Below are positions 24,100 to 38,335 of a DNA stretch of 64,000 nucleotides, piece by piece. Within the stretch, counting starts at the first letter, position 1, and every line of letters starts with the position of its first letter. The notes under the pieces are model-generated. The model did not search any database, was not told the DNA's origin, and was given only the letters and a program-made list of their open reading frames with translations. The position numbers and the translations under genes were made by a program. This DNA comes from Cardinalis cardinalis (taxonomy: Eukaryota; Chordata; Aves; Passeriformes; Cardinalidae). The stretch covers positions 3,033,363 through 3,097,362 of the forward strand of contig JACDOX010000061.1 in NCBI GenBank assembly GCA_014549065.1. The letters are read 5' to 3'.

Positions 24100-25534
24100 G
24101 TGAGTTTGTTGGCAGCTTACACAGAGCATTAGTTGGAGGGATTGCAACTGCACTTGTTCAGATCTCTCCTTAAGTAGTTTGTTCCAAACACAGTGTGGTT
24201 TTACTCTGCCTAGGTCTCTAAGCAGTAGTGGCCTCTCAGGGTGATTTATGTGTAAGGTTCATGTGTTGTCACCTCCTTGTCTGGCATCAGTTGATGCCCT
24301 TGTTCTAAACTGCAACCAGAAAGATTTTTCTGTGGGATCACTCAGAGTTTTTCGTCTTCTGTACANAAAAAAATGGAAGCAAAATCCATGGATCCACACA
24401 GCTTATGAAAGAAGAGGTTTTGTGTAGCTGTGTTTCAGCTCTGTTGTGTGCAAATGCCTGTAATTCTCATGAATTGGCAGCAGGAAGGGAGTGGGAGTGT
24501 GTTCCTGGGGTGAGAGTGTTGCTGCAGCCTCGTGGTGCCTGCTGCACTCAGAGCCTGCTCAGCATCATCAGCTTTGGCTGAGTCACAGGGAACCTCTCAT
24601 CCACAGTGATTCTTGCTTTTGGCATGAAGGCAGGAAAGCTCCCTCAAACTGTGGGTGAAGCTGTATCATCACTGCCCAGAACTCCTCATTTCCATGGGTT
24701 CAGCTCTTGTGAGCAGTAGTTACTCTTGTCAGAAGAGACCTTCTTGTCCTAGAATGGCACCAGGATTTCATCTGTCACTAGAGTTCTGTGCCCAAAGGAA
24801 AGAATTTACCTCCCCCCCACCACACACACCTCAAAAATTGAAATGGAACATCTGTTTCTTCAAGTGAAGGGAAAAAAAAGAAAAGGAAAAAATAAAGCTT
24901 AATTATGACTTCTCTATTAAATTGTGGGACTAAATATAGTAATCTCTACAGTGGGCCAAATTTAGACTAATGGTTGCTCACTGGTGCCAGTTTTCCAGTG
25001 CAGCTTCCGTGCTATNTATCCCTGTTGAGTTTTCCCTGTGGATTTCCTTCACCCTGACTCTGGTCAAATTTTATTAGAACAGGAGTAATAAGAATTGTTA
25101 ATGATTGGAATGAGGAAGCCATCAGCCACCACATTTGGTATGCAGATCACATCAGCTGTATAGACACACATGCTGGGAGGACAGGGGGAAAATGACAGAA
25201 GCTGAGAAATTTGTGGGGTTTTTTTGTTTGGATTTTTGGTGATTTTTTTTTTCCAAGTGAAAGGAGCTGTTCTAGATTAGAGCCATTTTGTGTTTGATTT
25301 GTGTAAAGGGAATAAAAAGGGCCATGCAATAAGGGATGGTGCAGCTTCACTCTTGGTTATACTGAAAAAATGGATTCTGGGAGGGGAGACTGGCTCTGCA
25401 GCTCTGCAGATTGGAATATTAACCATGAGATTTCCAGCAGTCCCTGGTTCTGCAGTTCCTTTTGGCCCAGTGTGGGAGATGCTGTGGTTATTGGCAGGAG
25501 CTGTAACCTTCCCAATGTGTTCACTTCTTGGCAG
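24100..25534 (+). other. CMIP intron, 1435 bp
   Basis: Donor is gtgagt and acceptor is ttcacttcttggcag. It contains poly-C/CA-rich (24810-24832) and A-rich (24870-24895) low-complexity stretches. Nothing else recognised. Confidence 0.85.
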
Positions 25535-25642
25535 GTGCACTCGTGTTTGCTGAGTGTGAGGGCGGGCAAGGACGGCTGGTTCCAGCTCTACAGCCCTGGG
25601 GGAGTGGCCTGTGATGATGATGGGGAGCTCTTTGCCAGTATG
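25535..25642 (+). CDS. CMIP: CMIP exon, residues 511-546
   Basis: This is a 108-bp exon, phase 0/0, of 36 codons, starting VHSCLLSVRAGKDGWFQLYS and ending DDDGELFASM. Acceptor is ttggcag and donor is ATG/gtaggt. It is identical to human as recalled, including the acidic CDDDGE turn. The compact, unvarying segment is probably a structured beta-rich part of the central region (inference). Confidence 0.97.
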
Positions 25643-28119
25643 GTAGGTGTCTGCAGCAATGGGGGTTTACAAACTTTGCAATAAGTAACTGATGCCTAGT
25701 TGGCGGTAACAGGATTTACTTGTTTTTGTCAAAAAATAAATGACCAAAATCACTATTTTGTTAACCATGAGTGTTCACCAGAAAATCCAGATCTTTCTGC
25801 TGCCAAATCCATCGACCTCCCTTGCAGTCACAGTTTGGTTAGCACATTACTGTTCTCTTTTTGAGCCTTGGCATGTTTTCTCACTGGTAGTGTAATACAA
25901 AAACCATGCTTGTGCATATGTATGTATTTCTGTATTTATAGATATCTGTCTTTATCTGTCTGTATAAAAAAACTCTCTCAGGGAACATGGAAAACCAGGA
26001 GATAGACTGGACTGTACATGCACACCTATAGTTNACATTTGTAGGCTACCCTGGAATTTAAAACCAACAGTTACATTGGTTTAATCAGGGGATGGATGGA
26101 TAGATATAAAAAGGTGTTACCAGTGTCTCTACATTGTTGTGAAGAGGTGTAATTAGAAACCAGCATTCCATTTCTCCAGCAGTTATTTCTTTTGTAACTC
26201 TGAGAAGGGCTAGACAGAAAATAACAGGTTTTAATCAGTGATGTGATTTAAGCACATCACTGTCTTCCTGTGCAACCTGGGTCAAGTCACTCTCTGTATG
26301 ANTTCTCCATATACCAAGTAAAATGGAGATTATATTACTGCCTTTCCCTGGTAAGGGGGAAAACATTTGTTGAAGTTGGCTTTGGGTACATAGTGAAGTG
26401 ACTTTCTGCACTTTGTGCATCTCCCACATGCTGAACATTTTGGGACATAGAGAACATCAATGTCTGTCTGTACCCTGAAATTCAGATGGATCAGTTACCT
26501 CTGAAACTGATAATGGAAGAAGNATGTTTACAAAAGGCTTCACCCCTCTTCACTGTTCATCTGTCTTTTATCTTTGAAAAGAAAATTTCTTCAGAACTGT
26601 ATCATTTCTCCTGAGAGCCACTCAGGATATTTATGAGCATCAGGAGATGGCGTGCATGAGAAAGCACAATGCTAACACACATTAATATGCAGCACTCTGT
26701 GCCCTTTGCAAGGATGTTGATAAATACTTAAAGAGCTGCTAACGACTAACCATAAAGTTGGAGAAACACCCTGTTCTGAGATGCACCTAATGTTACTTTA
26801 CTGTCAGTGTCAGTATTTTCCATTTCTCAAGAAAACCTCTAAAAAAACTTAATGAAAACTGCATGAAATTAAATCTCTTTTGGCTTGGAGGTTCACATTT
26901 TTAAANGCCACCTGAGCTGATGGATGCTTAAGGAAAAAAAAAGATTTTCTGTTTTTCTAAAGAGCTTGCTGATAATGAAGGCACGATTCACATAGAATTG
27001 ACCTCATCATGGCATGGTTGTGATATTTTAGCAGTATTGAACATAGTGCAGGCAATGCCATGAGCCAGGGGGGCCACAGAATGTATTTACAAGGTTATTG
27101 TAGGGTAGTGCTGATGTTGAGTCCACATAATGGANCTCTTCCTGCCTAGGCTGTTGGAAAATGCAAATTCTCACATAGTGCTTTGCAGCAAATGGTGAAT
27201 CAGCCATCTGGGTTATGAAATAAGACTTTCTTCTATGAACCCAGCATTTAATCTATAAGGCTTTTACATTGGAAATAATATGACCAACTTATTTTCTGAA
27301 AAGAGACATATTTGATTTGTACAAGTGGCTTTGAATTTCNGCCATAGGCGTTACTATGTGATATCACACGGTGCTTTCTGGAGCTTTCAGAGAGTCTGCA
27401 CANCAGTTTTGTCAGCTCAAGGACTTGAAGGAGTGCCACTCAGGGCATGTTCTCAGCAGTCCTTTCCTGTCAGGNAAAACTGAGCAAAAGAGAAAGCAGG
27501 ATAGTGGCCCAAGAGCATGAAAACCCATGAAGTCATCTCTGACTTAGTGCTCAGGACTGCCAGATTTTCTTAAAGCAGTCCTTCCTTCCCCAGTCAGGTC
27601 CTGTCTGTTCATCCTGAACAGGTGATTTTGTCTGTCAGCAGCCCTTATCCAGGNCCAGCAGATTGCCAGCAGCAGTGCCTTTTACCTACACACCCAGCCC
27701 ACACAGCCCCTGCTCCCCAGCTGGCATTTCCAGAGAAACCCAAGCGCAAACAGATGCGAAAGCAAAATCCCCGGTGCTTCCCCCGGGGCTGGGGTCATCA
27801 GGTTACTGGGAATGGGGGCAATTGCACAGCTGCTCTGATGGTTCCTGGGGAGCCTCTGTCAGGCTGTCAGCTGGGCTCCTTTATGGAGTAAAGCTTCCCA
27901 CTCCCTCAGATCTCACTGGGCATCACCTTCTTCGAAAAGTCNCTTCCATTCAGCAGTAAAGCTGTTGAGACACTGCAACCCTGACTGTAAAGAGAGCCTT
28001 CATTCCTTTAGGTTTATTGCAAATAAGTAACACTTTTTGACTGCTTAACAATATCCCTTCCAGAGGTATTTGTNTTTCTTAAGCCTACACCCCTAATTTT
28101 ACCTCTGTTTCTTGAATAG
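25643..28119 (+). other. CMIP intron, 2477 bp
   Basis: It contains a MIR-like relic at 26.26-26.35 kb (listed). Donor is gtaggt and acceptor is gtttcttgaatag, a TAG acceptor. The ORFs at 27622-27959 show no recognisable domain. Confidence 0.85.
26258..26352 (+). mobile_element. MIR/CORE-SINE-like relic
   Basis: The sequence 'tgtgcaacctgggtcaagtc', 'actctctgtatga', 'ttctccatataccaagtaaa', 'atggagattatattactgcc' and 'tttccctgg' follows the MIR order (tgtgaccttgggcaagtcactt…cagtttccccatctgtaaaatggggataataatagtacctacct). The alignment is about 90 bp by eye in sense orientation, and is one of the best copies in the window. Confidence 0.75.
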
Positions 28120-28236
28120 GTTCATATTTTAATGGGATCCTGCTATAAAACAAAGAAATTCCTGCTTTCACTGGCTGAAAATAAATTGGGACCTTGCATG
28201 CTGCTGGCTTTGAGGGGTAACCAGACGATGGTAGAG
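28120..28236 (+). CDS. CMIP: CMIP exon, residues 547-585
   Basis: This is a 117-bp exon, phase 0/0, of 39 codons, starting VHILMGSCYKTKKFLLSLAE and ending ALRGNQTMVE. Acceptor is ttgaatag and donor is GAG/gtaagc. Identical to human as recalled. It is helix-rich with a basic KTKK patch and a hydrophobic CMLLAL core. Confidence 0.97.
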
Positions 28237-29626
28237 GTAAGCCCTAAAAATGTGTGGTCATGAGCAGTGTTCAGGTTCACAGTGCCTTTCCCAGAACTGG
28301 CTCTAGCAGGGATCAGGTTTGTGTTCTGTCAAACACCAGCAATGCCTGGTTGTGGTTCTCTGAATTAAGGGGAAGAGAATATTGTTGTCCTGTAGATATG
28401 AGTGTGAATTAAATGAAAGGTGGGTGCATGAATTTTTGGACAAAGAGGTTGTTTGCTGTAATGCAGCTGCAGAGGTTAGGATGGGAAATAAATGGCCATG
28501 GTGCTGTAGGCTGTGGTGAGAGATCACAATTCACAACCACAAGGCTTTTCCATGATGAAATGCCTGATTCTTGTCTTGCCACCTGCAAAATGAGCAGTGC
28601 ACAGGAAGTACCTTTATAAAACCTTATTTGCTTGCATTAATACACATTTTTTATGCTTATGATTTGTTATTTTTGTTGTGCTAATAGTTTATATGTATTT
28701 TTCTGGGTTTCTTAAGAGAAGTTTCTTAATAAATGTCATTATCAGCAGAAAGAGAGTGGATAAATAGATGGAAAGAGTTACAGATTTTCTTTGACTTAGN
28801 TTTTTGCATGCCAATTTAATCCAGTAAATAAAGGAGCATGCTGCATGCATTTGAATATAATGTTGCTGGATTTTTTTTTTCTTCATTAAAAATAATTGAA
28901 ATTGTGAAGGGAATAAAAGCTTTGCATTTTAATTGCAATGGCATGATACTTAGCTGAAAAGGAAAAACAGTGTGAGAGACAGCTTGTGTCCTAAATCTCT
29001 GTGACCCACTGGACTCATCCCTTGGGATCTGCCTTGCTCCTGGATTCCCCAGGGTGAGCTGGGTGTGTTCCCAGTGAGGTGGGGATGTCCTGGCCAGCAG
29101 AGAGCTCCCAGCATCTTCTCTTGCAGCCTCTGTGCCCTTCACCCATCCTGCCTCGTGGACTGGGTGCACCTCACACGTGTTCTGCTTGCACAGAAGCCCC
29201 AGCACTTAGGGATGGAAAATCCCTGGTGTGCAGTGTCCCAGCTCTGCCAATTCCCAGTCCAGCCCCTGGACCTGGGAAATACTGGATGGATTGTGCCTGT
29301 TCTGGGGAGGGCTGTGGCATGGAGCCATCTCCCAGGTCTGAGGCAAATAATTGCATCTCTCAGTCAGAAGGAATGAGCACTAATGGGGGGCAGGATAGAC
29401 AGGCTGGCTTTTGGAGATTACACTTCATTCTTTACAAATAAAANTTTAATTTCATGTGTTGGAAGTGGCATAAATATTGCTATGAAATCCTCTACTCTAA
29501 CCTCCTTATGCATGCTCTCAAAACTTAGCCAGGAATTTAAACTACCATGCCCAGTGTAATTAGGGTATTTGAAAGAAATGGAATGAAAACCCTGCANTGA
29601 CCACTATCCTTTTGTTCTGCTACTAG
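28237..29626 (+). other. CMIP intron, 1390 bp
   Basis: Donor is gtaagc and acceptor is gttctgctactag. A GC-richer stretch near 29.0-29.35 kb gives overlapping ORFs on both strands without recognisable similarity. Confidence 0.85.
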
Positions 29627-29767
29627 ATTTTGTGTTTGATGCTGGAATACAACATCATTGACAATAATGACACCCAGCTCCAGATCATCTCCACCCTGGA
29701 AAGCACAGACGTGGGAAAGAGAATGTATGAACAGCTGTGTGAGAGGCAGAGGGAGTTAAAGGAGCTG
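29627..29767 (+). CDS. CMIP: CMIP exon, residues 586-632
   Basis: This is a 141-bp exon, phase 0/0, of 47 codons, starting ILCLMLEYNIIDNNDTQLQI and ending CERQRELKEL. Acceptor is gctactag and donor is CTG/gtatgt. It is identical to human except E for D in LCxRQ. The C-terminal part (MYEQLCERQRELKEL) is a charged amphipathic helix leading towards the LRR region. Confidence 0.97.
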
Positions 29768-30684
29768 GTATGTCACCCTGCACACATTGCCATAGCACAC
29801 GGGGCTCTGTGCTCTCCACAAATGGAGGTACAAAAGAAAGACAAGCAGGGTGTGAAATTCCCAGTTAACAACAGGATGGGAGCAGTCCTCAGAGGATTTT
29901 ACTGTGAATATATATACTGTGTGATATTTACTGACGTGACTAATCCCATACTATGTTTATGAATGATATTCAATAACCTGCTTAGGATCCCTGTGNAGGA
30001 ATAAAGGTGAAACCCTGCTGTCTCAAGATCTTACAAGTCAGCTTGTCAAATTCTGCCACCTTTTGACATATGAGTAGCAAATGGTCCTGGTACTGGCCAG
30101 CATTTCTGAATGCTCTGGCATTCACAGCATTTCACTGAGATGGTCTTTAGGTTTAGTTCTCAGAGCTAGAGGCCANAGAAAAAGATTCTTTCTGATTTTA
30201 AGGAGAGGCCCTACAGATTTCAAATGGACCTGCTGCCATGAGCACTTTTTCACCTAGGCAAACATACCCACAAACTTCCTCTTCCCTCTTTCACATTTAT
30301 ATTTGTCTTTAACCCCTTCTCCCAGCCTGAAAAGTAGATGCTTTTTTTTAACTCAAGNAAATTATTTTATCAGCTGTGCCATCTTAAACCCTTTGCTCAC
30401 TTTGCCTAGCATTTTAAAGCTGCTTCCTTTAAAGTGAAATTAGCCAAATGCTGGCAGGCTGAAGCAGACAAAGGGCATGAAGACCCACTTAGCTGTGGTT
30501 AGTGAGTGTCCCCAGGGACACAAGAGGCACACTCAGGGCAGGGGAAGCGGGGATGAGGTGGAAGGGCTGGCAGGAAGCTTTGAAATGGGAGCAGGGTTAG
30601 TGCTAGTGAGGAGCTTGCTGTACTTCAGTGAGTCTGAAATGTAGAATTGCAGCTTGTTTGACCAAAATATCTTCTCTTTTACAG
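29768..30684 (+). other. CMIP intron, 917 bp
   Basis: Donor is gtatgt and acceptor is tcttctcttttacag. No recognised repeat. Confidence 0.85.
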
Positions 30685-30732
30685 CAAAGAAAAGGTGGCC
30701 CCACAAGGTTAACACTGCCATCCAAGTCCACA
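30685..30732 (+). CDS. CMIP: CMIP small exon, residues 633-648
   Basis: This is a 48-bp exon, phase 0/0, encoding QRKGGPTRLTLPSKST, identical to human as recalled. Acceptor is ctcttttacag and donor is ACA/gtaagt. It is a basic, proline- and serine-containing linker just before the leucine-rich repeats. As a 16-codon symmetric exon it could be skipped without a frameshift. Confidence 0.96.
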
Positions 30733-31460
30733 GTAAGTTAATCATGTCAATAGAAAAACACCTTTGTCTTCCCATATTTAAACACTTGATTTATGTTTGC
30801 CATGTGGCACAGTGGTTTTGGGCAGTTAGTGGGGAGCCATTCCACTTGCTCTGTCAACACAACTGGAGTTTACACAACTAGGGCACATTTCTGCTCTTGG
30901 GTCTGTGCAGCAGTTTCCAGCNCCAGCAGCAGGCTGTCACATTTATAGTGCTGCTCAGATGTGGAATGGCAGCTCTGGGGACAGAGCTTTGCATTACAAA
31001 GGCAAACTTGACAATGTCCAGTTCTGGATTTTAGTCATGGAAGTCTCAAAGAGACCCAGCACTATTGCATTTAAGCTTGGTGCAAACCCATACTAACCTC
31101 ACTGAGGCCAGGTAATGGTGCTGAGCACAGGTGGGTCCTGGACCTCATGGTTAAATCTTCNTGATGTTTAAAAACCCATCTTCAGCATTTGCTCTGACAC
31201 TGAGGCCTTTGTGTCTCACAAGGATACACACGCAAAGGACATTTTTGTCCTAATGTTTGGACAGATTTTTCCCAGGGTGTGTGAAGCAACGCTGCCACAA
31301 GAGCCCAGCTGCTTGCCAAACAAACAGAAACTGCTCTGTGTGGTTCTCTGTTACTGTAAACAAGTGGAGCAGTTGTGCAACTCGCTCTGGTTACCAGTAT
31401 CGGTGACACTTCCAGGCTGGGCACCCACAACCTCCCTCACCAGGCTCTGTCCTCTTTCAG
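30733..31460 (+). other. CMIP intron, 728 bp
   Basis: Donor is gtaagt and acceptor is ctgtcctctttcag. No recognised repeat or gene. Confidence 0.85.
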
Positions 31461-31607
31461 GATGCAGACCTGGCCCGCCTGCTGAGCTCGGGGTCTTTTG
31501 GGAATCTGGAAAACCTCAGCCTGGCCTTCACCAATGTGACAAGTGCTTGTGCTGAGCACCTCATCAAACTGCCTTCGCTCAAGCAGCTGAACCTGTGGTC
31601 AACTCAG
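31461..31607 (+). CDS. CMIP: CMIP LRR exon, residues 649-697
   Basis: This is a 147-bp exon, phase 0/0, of 49 codons, starting DADLARLLSSGSFGNLENLS and ending LKQLNLWSTQ. Acceptor is cctctttcag and donor is CAG/gtgagt. It begins the leucine-rich repeat domain: LENLSLAFTNVT and LKQLNLWSTQ fit the LxxLxLxxTxV pattern. Identical to human as recalled. Confidence 0.97.
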
Positions 31608-32885
31608 GTGAGTGCTCTGCAGCTGAGGCTCAGAGCAGGAGCCAGTGCTGACTAATTCTGAAATTCCACACTACGTCAGCACAAGAAGAGTGTGTGTAGA
31701 GTTGTCCTCCTGCTATTTTTACAGGGCCTTCCTGTGGTTTAGCTCATCTTGGCAGCTGATTTTTTTCTCTTAACGCCTTTTTTTTCTCTGATTTTTAATT
31801 TTTATTTTTAATTATAAATTGTTGCTGCTATCTTGGGTTGAATGTTCCAGTTGGGCATGGTTGGTGCTGTGTGCTGAGTAGAACCTGTGCTGCTGTTCAT
31901 CTGGGAAATGCTTCTGCTTNCACCCAGTTAGGGTGAAAAAATGATGCTCATATGGTCAGGCAAAGCACAGTCTGTGCAGTTTAGGCAGTGAATTGCTTGA
32001 AAGCTGATCAACCCAACAGCAACAAAAAGAAACTCAGATAATGAATAAGTAGAAGGAAATTATAATGAGAATGTGATTATTTTGTAAGCAAAAAAACCCC
32101 AAGTTAACTGAACAAATTACTCAGCTGTAGACTGAAGGAACTTCTAAAATTAAACTTTTTTCTTCTATGTTTCCCTGCTGGTTTTGCTCTCTGAGGTTCT
32201 CCACTGAATAGGTTTTCCCCATTTTCTGTTAGCACCTATTTATAGTGCTCACTGAAAATGCAATTATTGTCAGTGCAACCACAAAAAGCAGCATTTTTTA
32301 ACCGAAATGTCATGTAAATATTTTGTTTTGTTTTCTTAACTACTTTGTATCCCAGAAATATCCTTTTTTTTTTTAATGGGGAATATGAAGTAGAAACTGC
32401 TTGCTTGTTTTAACTGTTTGTATGTCCTCCAGATTTGTCTTAACAATGTAACTTTTGCATCTGAGAAACTTTGATGCTTTTTGATCAAAATGAGTTTGAT
32501 TTTACTGAACAAAGACCCTGCTTTTTGTGAGGGTTTTTTTTAATTAAAAAGGGAAAAAAAGGGTTTAGATTCCATTTTATTTTGCGATATCCTGGTTTCC
32601 ATTAATCTAGAATTTAGAAACAGCAGAACCCAAGGGGGTCAATAGAACAATTACCAATCAATAGTGCATTGTTCTTGAGACCAAAATAGCTAATTAATAC
32701 CACTTGCACTGTGCTTTTTTTGTGTGATGTGGTTGGGAACTGGCTGAGGCTGCCATAACCATCGTGGATAGCCTGGGTGGGAGCCCACTCGTACAAAGTC
32801 CAGGCTTCAAAGGCACCAGTCTAATTAAGAGATGGCCTGTGGTTAAGTGCACACAAGTCACTCCATTCCTCTGTTCCCTGCCTGN

Positions 32886-33313
32886 GAGACAGAGATCACA
32901 GAATCANATAATGANAATAATGAGGTTGGANGAGACCTCTNNGATCATCGAGTCCAACCTATGCCCTAACACCTCAACTAGACTGTAGCACCCAGTGCCA
33001 TGTCCAGGCTTTTTTTAAACACATCCAGAGATGGTGATTCTACCACCTCCCTGGGAAGAGCATTCCAGTACTTTATTATTCTTTCAGTGAAAAAATTCTT
33101 CCTAATATCCAGCCTATACCTTCCCTGAGGTGGCTTGAGCCTGTGTCCTCTGGTTCTGTCAGAGACTGACNCCCACCTGTCTGCAACCTCCCTTCAGGAA
33201 GGTGTAGAGAGCAATAAGGNCACCCCTAAGCCTCCTCTTCTCCAGGCTAAACAGCCCCAGCTCCCTCAAACATTCCTCATAGGGCTTGTTGTTCCCAGCC
33301 CCTCACCAGCCTT
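32886..33313 (-). mobile_element. CR1 LINE, 5'-truncated copy
   Basis: Read on the minus strand this is a CR1 3' portion. On the plus strand it shows the hallmark reverse-complement order: 'cagaatca' tail units, 'ataatgaggttgga', 'gatcatcgagtccaacct', 'atgccctaacacctcaacta', 'aacacatccagagatggtga', 'cattccagta', 'cttcctaatatccagcctat', 'aacctcccttcaggaag', 'cctcctcttctccaggctaa' and 'cctcaccagccttg'. About 430 bp are present and the remainder of the 5' end is missing. There is no intact ORF. Similarity is high, so it is one of the younger repeats here. Confidence 0.92.
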
Positions 33314-33433
33314 GTTGTAGATAAAACTCTTTGCTTTCTCTGCTGTCATTGGTGATGGCAGTGGGCAATGGAGGGCTCGGCCAAGCCCCATTTCCACGGC
33401 CCTGTTTGCACTGAGGTTCTTGCAGAGGAGTGG

Positions 33434-34860
<1,427 letters not shown>

Positions 34861-34931
34861 CCATGAAGAGCCTGTGTAGCTTAAATATGAACAGCACCAA
34901 ACTTTCAGCGGATACCTACGAAGATCTCAAG
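34861..34931 (+). CDS. CMIP: CMIP LRR exon, residues 733-756
   Basis: This is a 71-bp exon with two bases completing Ser733, then 23 codons (MKSLCSLNMNSTKLSADTYE then DLK), ending in phase 0. Acceptor is tctctttcag and donor is AAG/gtattt, a weaker donor than most in this gene. It continues the LRR pattern with LCSLNMNSTKLS. Identical to human as recalled. Confidence 0.96.
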
Positions 34932-37711
34932 GTATTTGTGAANTGCATCCTCTAAAGATGAGAAATATCTGTAGCAAGAGCATGGTGATGATCCTAGGGC
35001 AGGGAGAACTGACCCTGTGGAATGGGTACCATGAAAGTTAACTGAAGAGGGTGAAGTGGGTTATTTTGTGGATATAATGACTGAAAGCATCATTGTGAGA
35101 TTGCTGGACCCAGGAAACATTTAATATACTGAATGGAGAAGTATGAAATTGATTGTTTCTGATGAGGATACAGAGACAGGTACAATCTAGTACACACCAT
35201 ATCCTGTACTATTAACAGGACCAAAAGTAGCTTGGGTGAACAGTATTGTCAAGCTTTGATTTGGAAGGCAAAGTGAGAACTGAAAGCATCAAGGAAGATG
35301 CAAATTTATCTTGACACCTCTAGGACTGGAAATGGGCTCTGAGCAGAAACGTCTGCACAGATGCCCAGTTCTGAAATCTGACGTGTAATGTCTGGTTTTA
35401 CTGTGAGTTTGTAACCACTTAGGTAAAATGGTGTAAAGAACCAGGATGTAACCCCAGGTGGTTTCAAAGCTTGTCTGAGTTGTGTTGGCTTTCATGACTT
35501 CACGTGGACTTTGCTTTCGTTCTGGTGGTTTGTGAGTTGCATCTCCCAAAATCTTACCTTAGAGACCCAAGGACTCAAGATGAAACTAGACATTTGCTTG
35601 TCTTAGATTTTGAAACAGATTGGGCCACATTTACTTGAAAGGTCACAACCTTGGGTTGAGTTTGGAACTTGAAGCAAGTCCTGTAACTGCTCTGCTTTCA
35701 AAATTCACTGCAAACATCTATCTTTGGTTCTGGCTGTGGAGCCAGGGCTCCCCCAGGGACTCAGCTGCAATGCTGCTTGCATGGAGTTTTCAAGATCAAG
35801 TTTTAAAAACTTGTGTCACAATTGTATATGCAAAGAAGTCCTTGGAATTAACAGCTGGNTTGCAGATGGGTTCACACAATGGAGCTTGTATCAGGCCCCA
35901 GNCATTTACAAACAATCAAGGTCAATGCTGTATTTGGCCCAGGGCTCTGAAATTGCATTCATGAAAGGCTCCCCTGGTCCCACCCCTGCTTCTGAGCCCC
36001 TTTGCCACTCACTTCTTACTGAAACTCACATTTTCCTAACTGGTTCCCTCTGCTCTGGTATGGCATTAATAGTCCTTAGCAGCCACAAAAGAAAGTGACT
36101 TGCCAGGGCAAACAGCAAAACTGCCTGTGAGCAAAGTCCTGATGATTGCANGGAATTGAAAAAGCTGAGAAAACAGGCAGGCATCCCTTTTTCCCCTTTC
36201 ACCTCTTCCACTGAGATTTATCTTGGTGGCCATTATTTTAGGGCTCTGTGTGTATTCAAAAGTAGTAGTTTCTCTCCCTGGGGCACATGGTTGAAGGTTT
36301 GTTAAGAGCAGCTCAGACTTCAAAGAACCTATTTTTGATACAGATCTTTCCTTCTTCTCANGTTGGTCTGCAAGAGCATTTGGGGCACAAGCCAGTGATG
36401 ACATTTCCTCTCAGCTCCATCCCCCACCCCACTAAACACGCTTGCACACACACAGACACCCACATATGTACCAGGCAGGCTGAACCAGACAATAAATAAA
36501 CACCCACCACTGAAGTCATTATTGCCTAACTGAAAAATTATTTGCTGGCAGTGTCTGTAGGATTATGAATAGCTCTTATCAAAATACGCGCGCACATAAA
36601 TCAAGGAGTGAGGTAATAATGACTCCTAGAAACTTCCAAGTCCTCAATTATGCCCTGGCCTAATTAAATGTGTTTATTTGTTTTGAGAGAATTAGCCATG
36701 CAGTTATGGTCAGGGAGCATGGAAAGGGGATCAGTGAGTAGGGACAAACAGCTGATCCCCGTCTGNCTCGTGTGGGGTGATCCAGGAATGATATGGCCAA
36801 AAGCAGCGGAGTTGTGGAAGGGAGACCACAAAGATACCAAAAGTTGCTAATGCTCCACAANTTGTTTAGTACATGGAGGGTGAAATGAGCAGTGTGGAGG
36901 CTGAAGGAGGAACTGTCTCTCTCTGCTGCAGTTTGAGTGNACCGCCTTCATGGCGAAAGTTGGACAGACACGTTTTGCTAAGCATTTGCATCAAATACGA
37001 AGATGGGGGTTTGATCTGGACCTGGTGGCTGGTGCATGGCTTTTAGAGCAGGTGGGACTTAGTTCCATGTGTCTGTAAGGGCTGGGCATCCTGTTCCTTT
37101 GCCACACCCACCTGCTCCCNCTCGCTGCTGAGCTCAGCACTGGGCCCAGGGTGTCACGCCTCTTCCTGCAGTTGGTGGTTGACAGATCAACCCTCCCAGT
37201 TTGCTGGGAGGTGCTTTGTCCCTTTAGCCCTCCTCCAGATTTGGATATGACCTCTGAATTGAGTAAGTCCAGGGATTGTTTCCACAGGAGCTCCCAGGCC
37301 AGAAGGCTGTGTCTGCCCTTTACCTCTCCTGGGCTGCCTGTCATCCTCACCCCCAGTGGGGCTCTGTGCTTCCTAGCCAAGAGGTGGAGGTGCTTTCATC
37401 CTCTCTTGGGAGCCCACATTCAAAATNCAAGTACAATCTTCAGAGCTGCACAGGTCCCAGGCTTGCTGTCACACAAAAAAGTGAGAGGACACAAGGTTTT
37501 TCACAATCATCCACACCAACAACAGCAGGGCAAGGTGCTCTCCTTCCCCAGGAAGTTCTTTCGCCCCTCCCTTCTCTGTTCCTCCTCGAGATTTGGATAC
37601 CACTGCTCTGTTGGATAAGCNCAGGGAATGATCCAACACAAGAGATTTGACAGGAACTTTTAACTTGAGGCCTGAACACATTGTTAATTCTGACCTTTCC
37701 TCCCCTCACAG
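34932..37711 (+). other. CMIP intron, 2780 bp
   Basis: Donor is gtattt and acceptor is ctttcctcccctcacag. It includes a CA-rich stretch near 36445-36460. No recognisable gene; the ORFs at 37151-37618 and 36991-37380 have no known similarity. Confidence 0.85.
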
Positions 37712-37765
37712 GCCAAACTCCCCAACCTAAAGGAGGTGGACGTCCGCTACACCGAAGCCTGGTGA
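37712..37765 (+). CDS. CMIP: CMIP last coding exon, residues 757-773 and stop
   Basis: This is the coding part of the terminal exon: 17 codons, AKLPNLKEVDVRYTEAW, followed by TGA at 37763-37765. Acceptor is cccctcacag. It holds the last leucine-rich repeat segment (LPNLKEVDVRYT) and the exact human C-terminus as recalled, so the protein end is certain. Confidence 0.98.
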   Translation, partial: AKLPNLKEVDVRYTEAW

Positions 37766-38327
37766 ACTCTCCCTGCCTCCCACTCTTCTCTTTTGCTTCT
37801 TGTGAGAAGGAAAAGATTTTTAAAACAGACAGATTGAAACAAACCTGAAAATAACTTTTGGCCAATTCCTGTAGAGCAGTGAGTCTGGGGACTTGGTGGC
37901 AGGAGTCGTGGTTGTGGGGTAGCAGAGTGGAGTTGTGTGTCTTGGGAGGATGGGGCAAGCCTGGACCCCATTGGATTCTTTCAGCTTTGTGATTTCAGAA
38001 TCAACATAATTTAAATTGAAAAGGAAGGAAACAAACAAACAAAAAAAAAAGGACTTTGTAGCAGCAAGAGGATTATAAAGAGGAAAAAAACACCTTTGTG
38101 GATTTTATTTGCCTTTGTGTTTTATGCCGTGTGGAGAAAAAAAAATCTATTCCTTTGTCCTTACTTACCTGGGTTTCCTTGGCTGGCACCCAGCCAGCCA
38201 GAACTCCTGTTTCACCAGTTTTGCTTCAGAAAATCAAACTTCAAAAATCTCAAGAGAAGAAAACCAAAACCAATATGATTTTCACCTCCCCTCATGTCCT
38301 TGCAGTTGTTATGCAAAGTAATTTTGT

Positions 38328-38335
38328 TGTACATA
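38328..38335 (+). promoter_or_regulatory. Candidate Pumilio response element
   Basis: TGTACATA fits the UGUANAUA consensus bound by PUM1/PUM2 in vertebrate 3' UTRs. A single 8-base match in an A/T-rich UTR can arise by chance. Confidence 0.4.
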
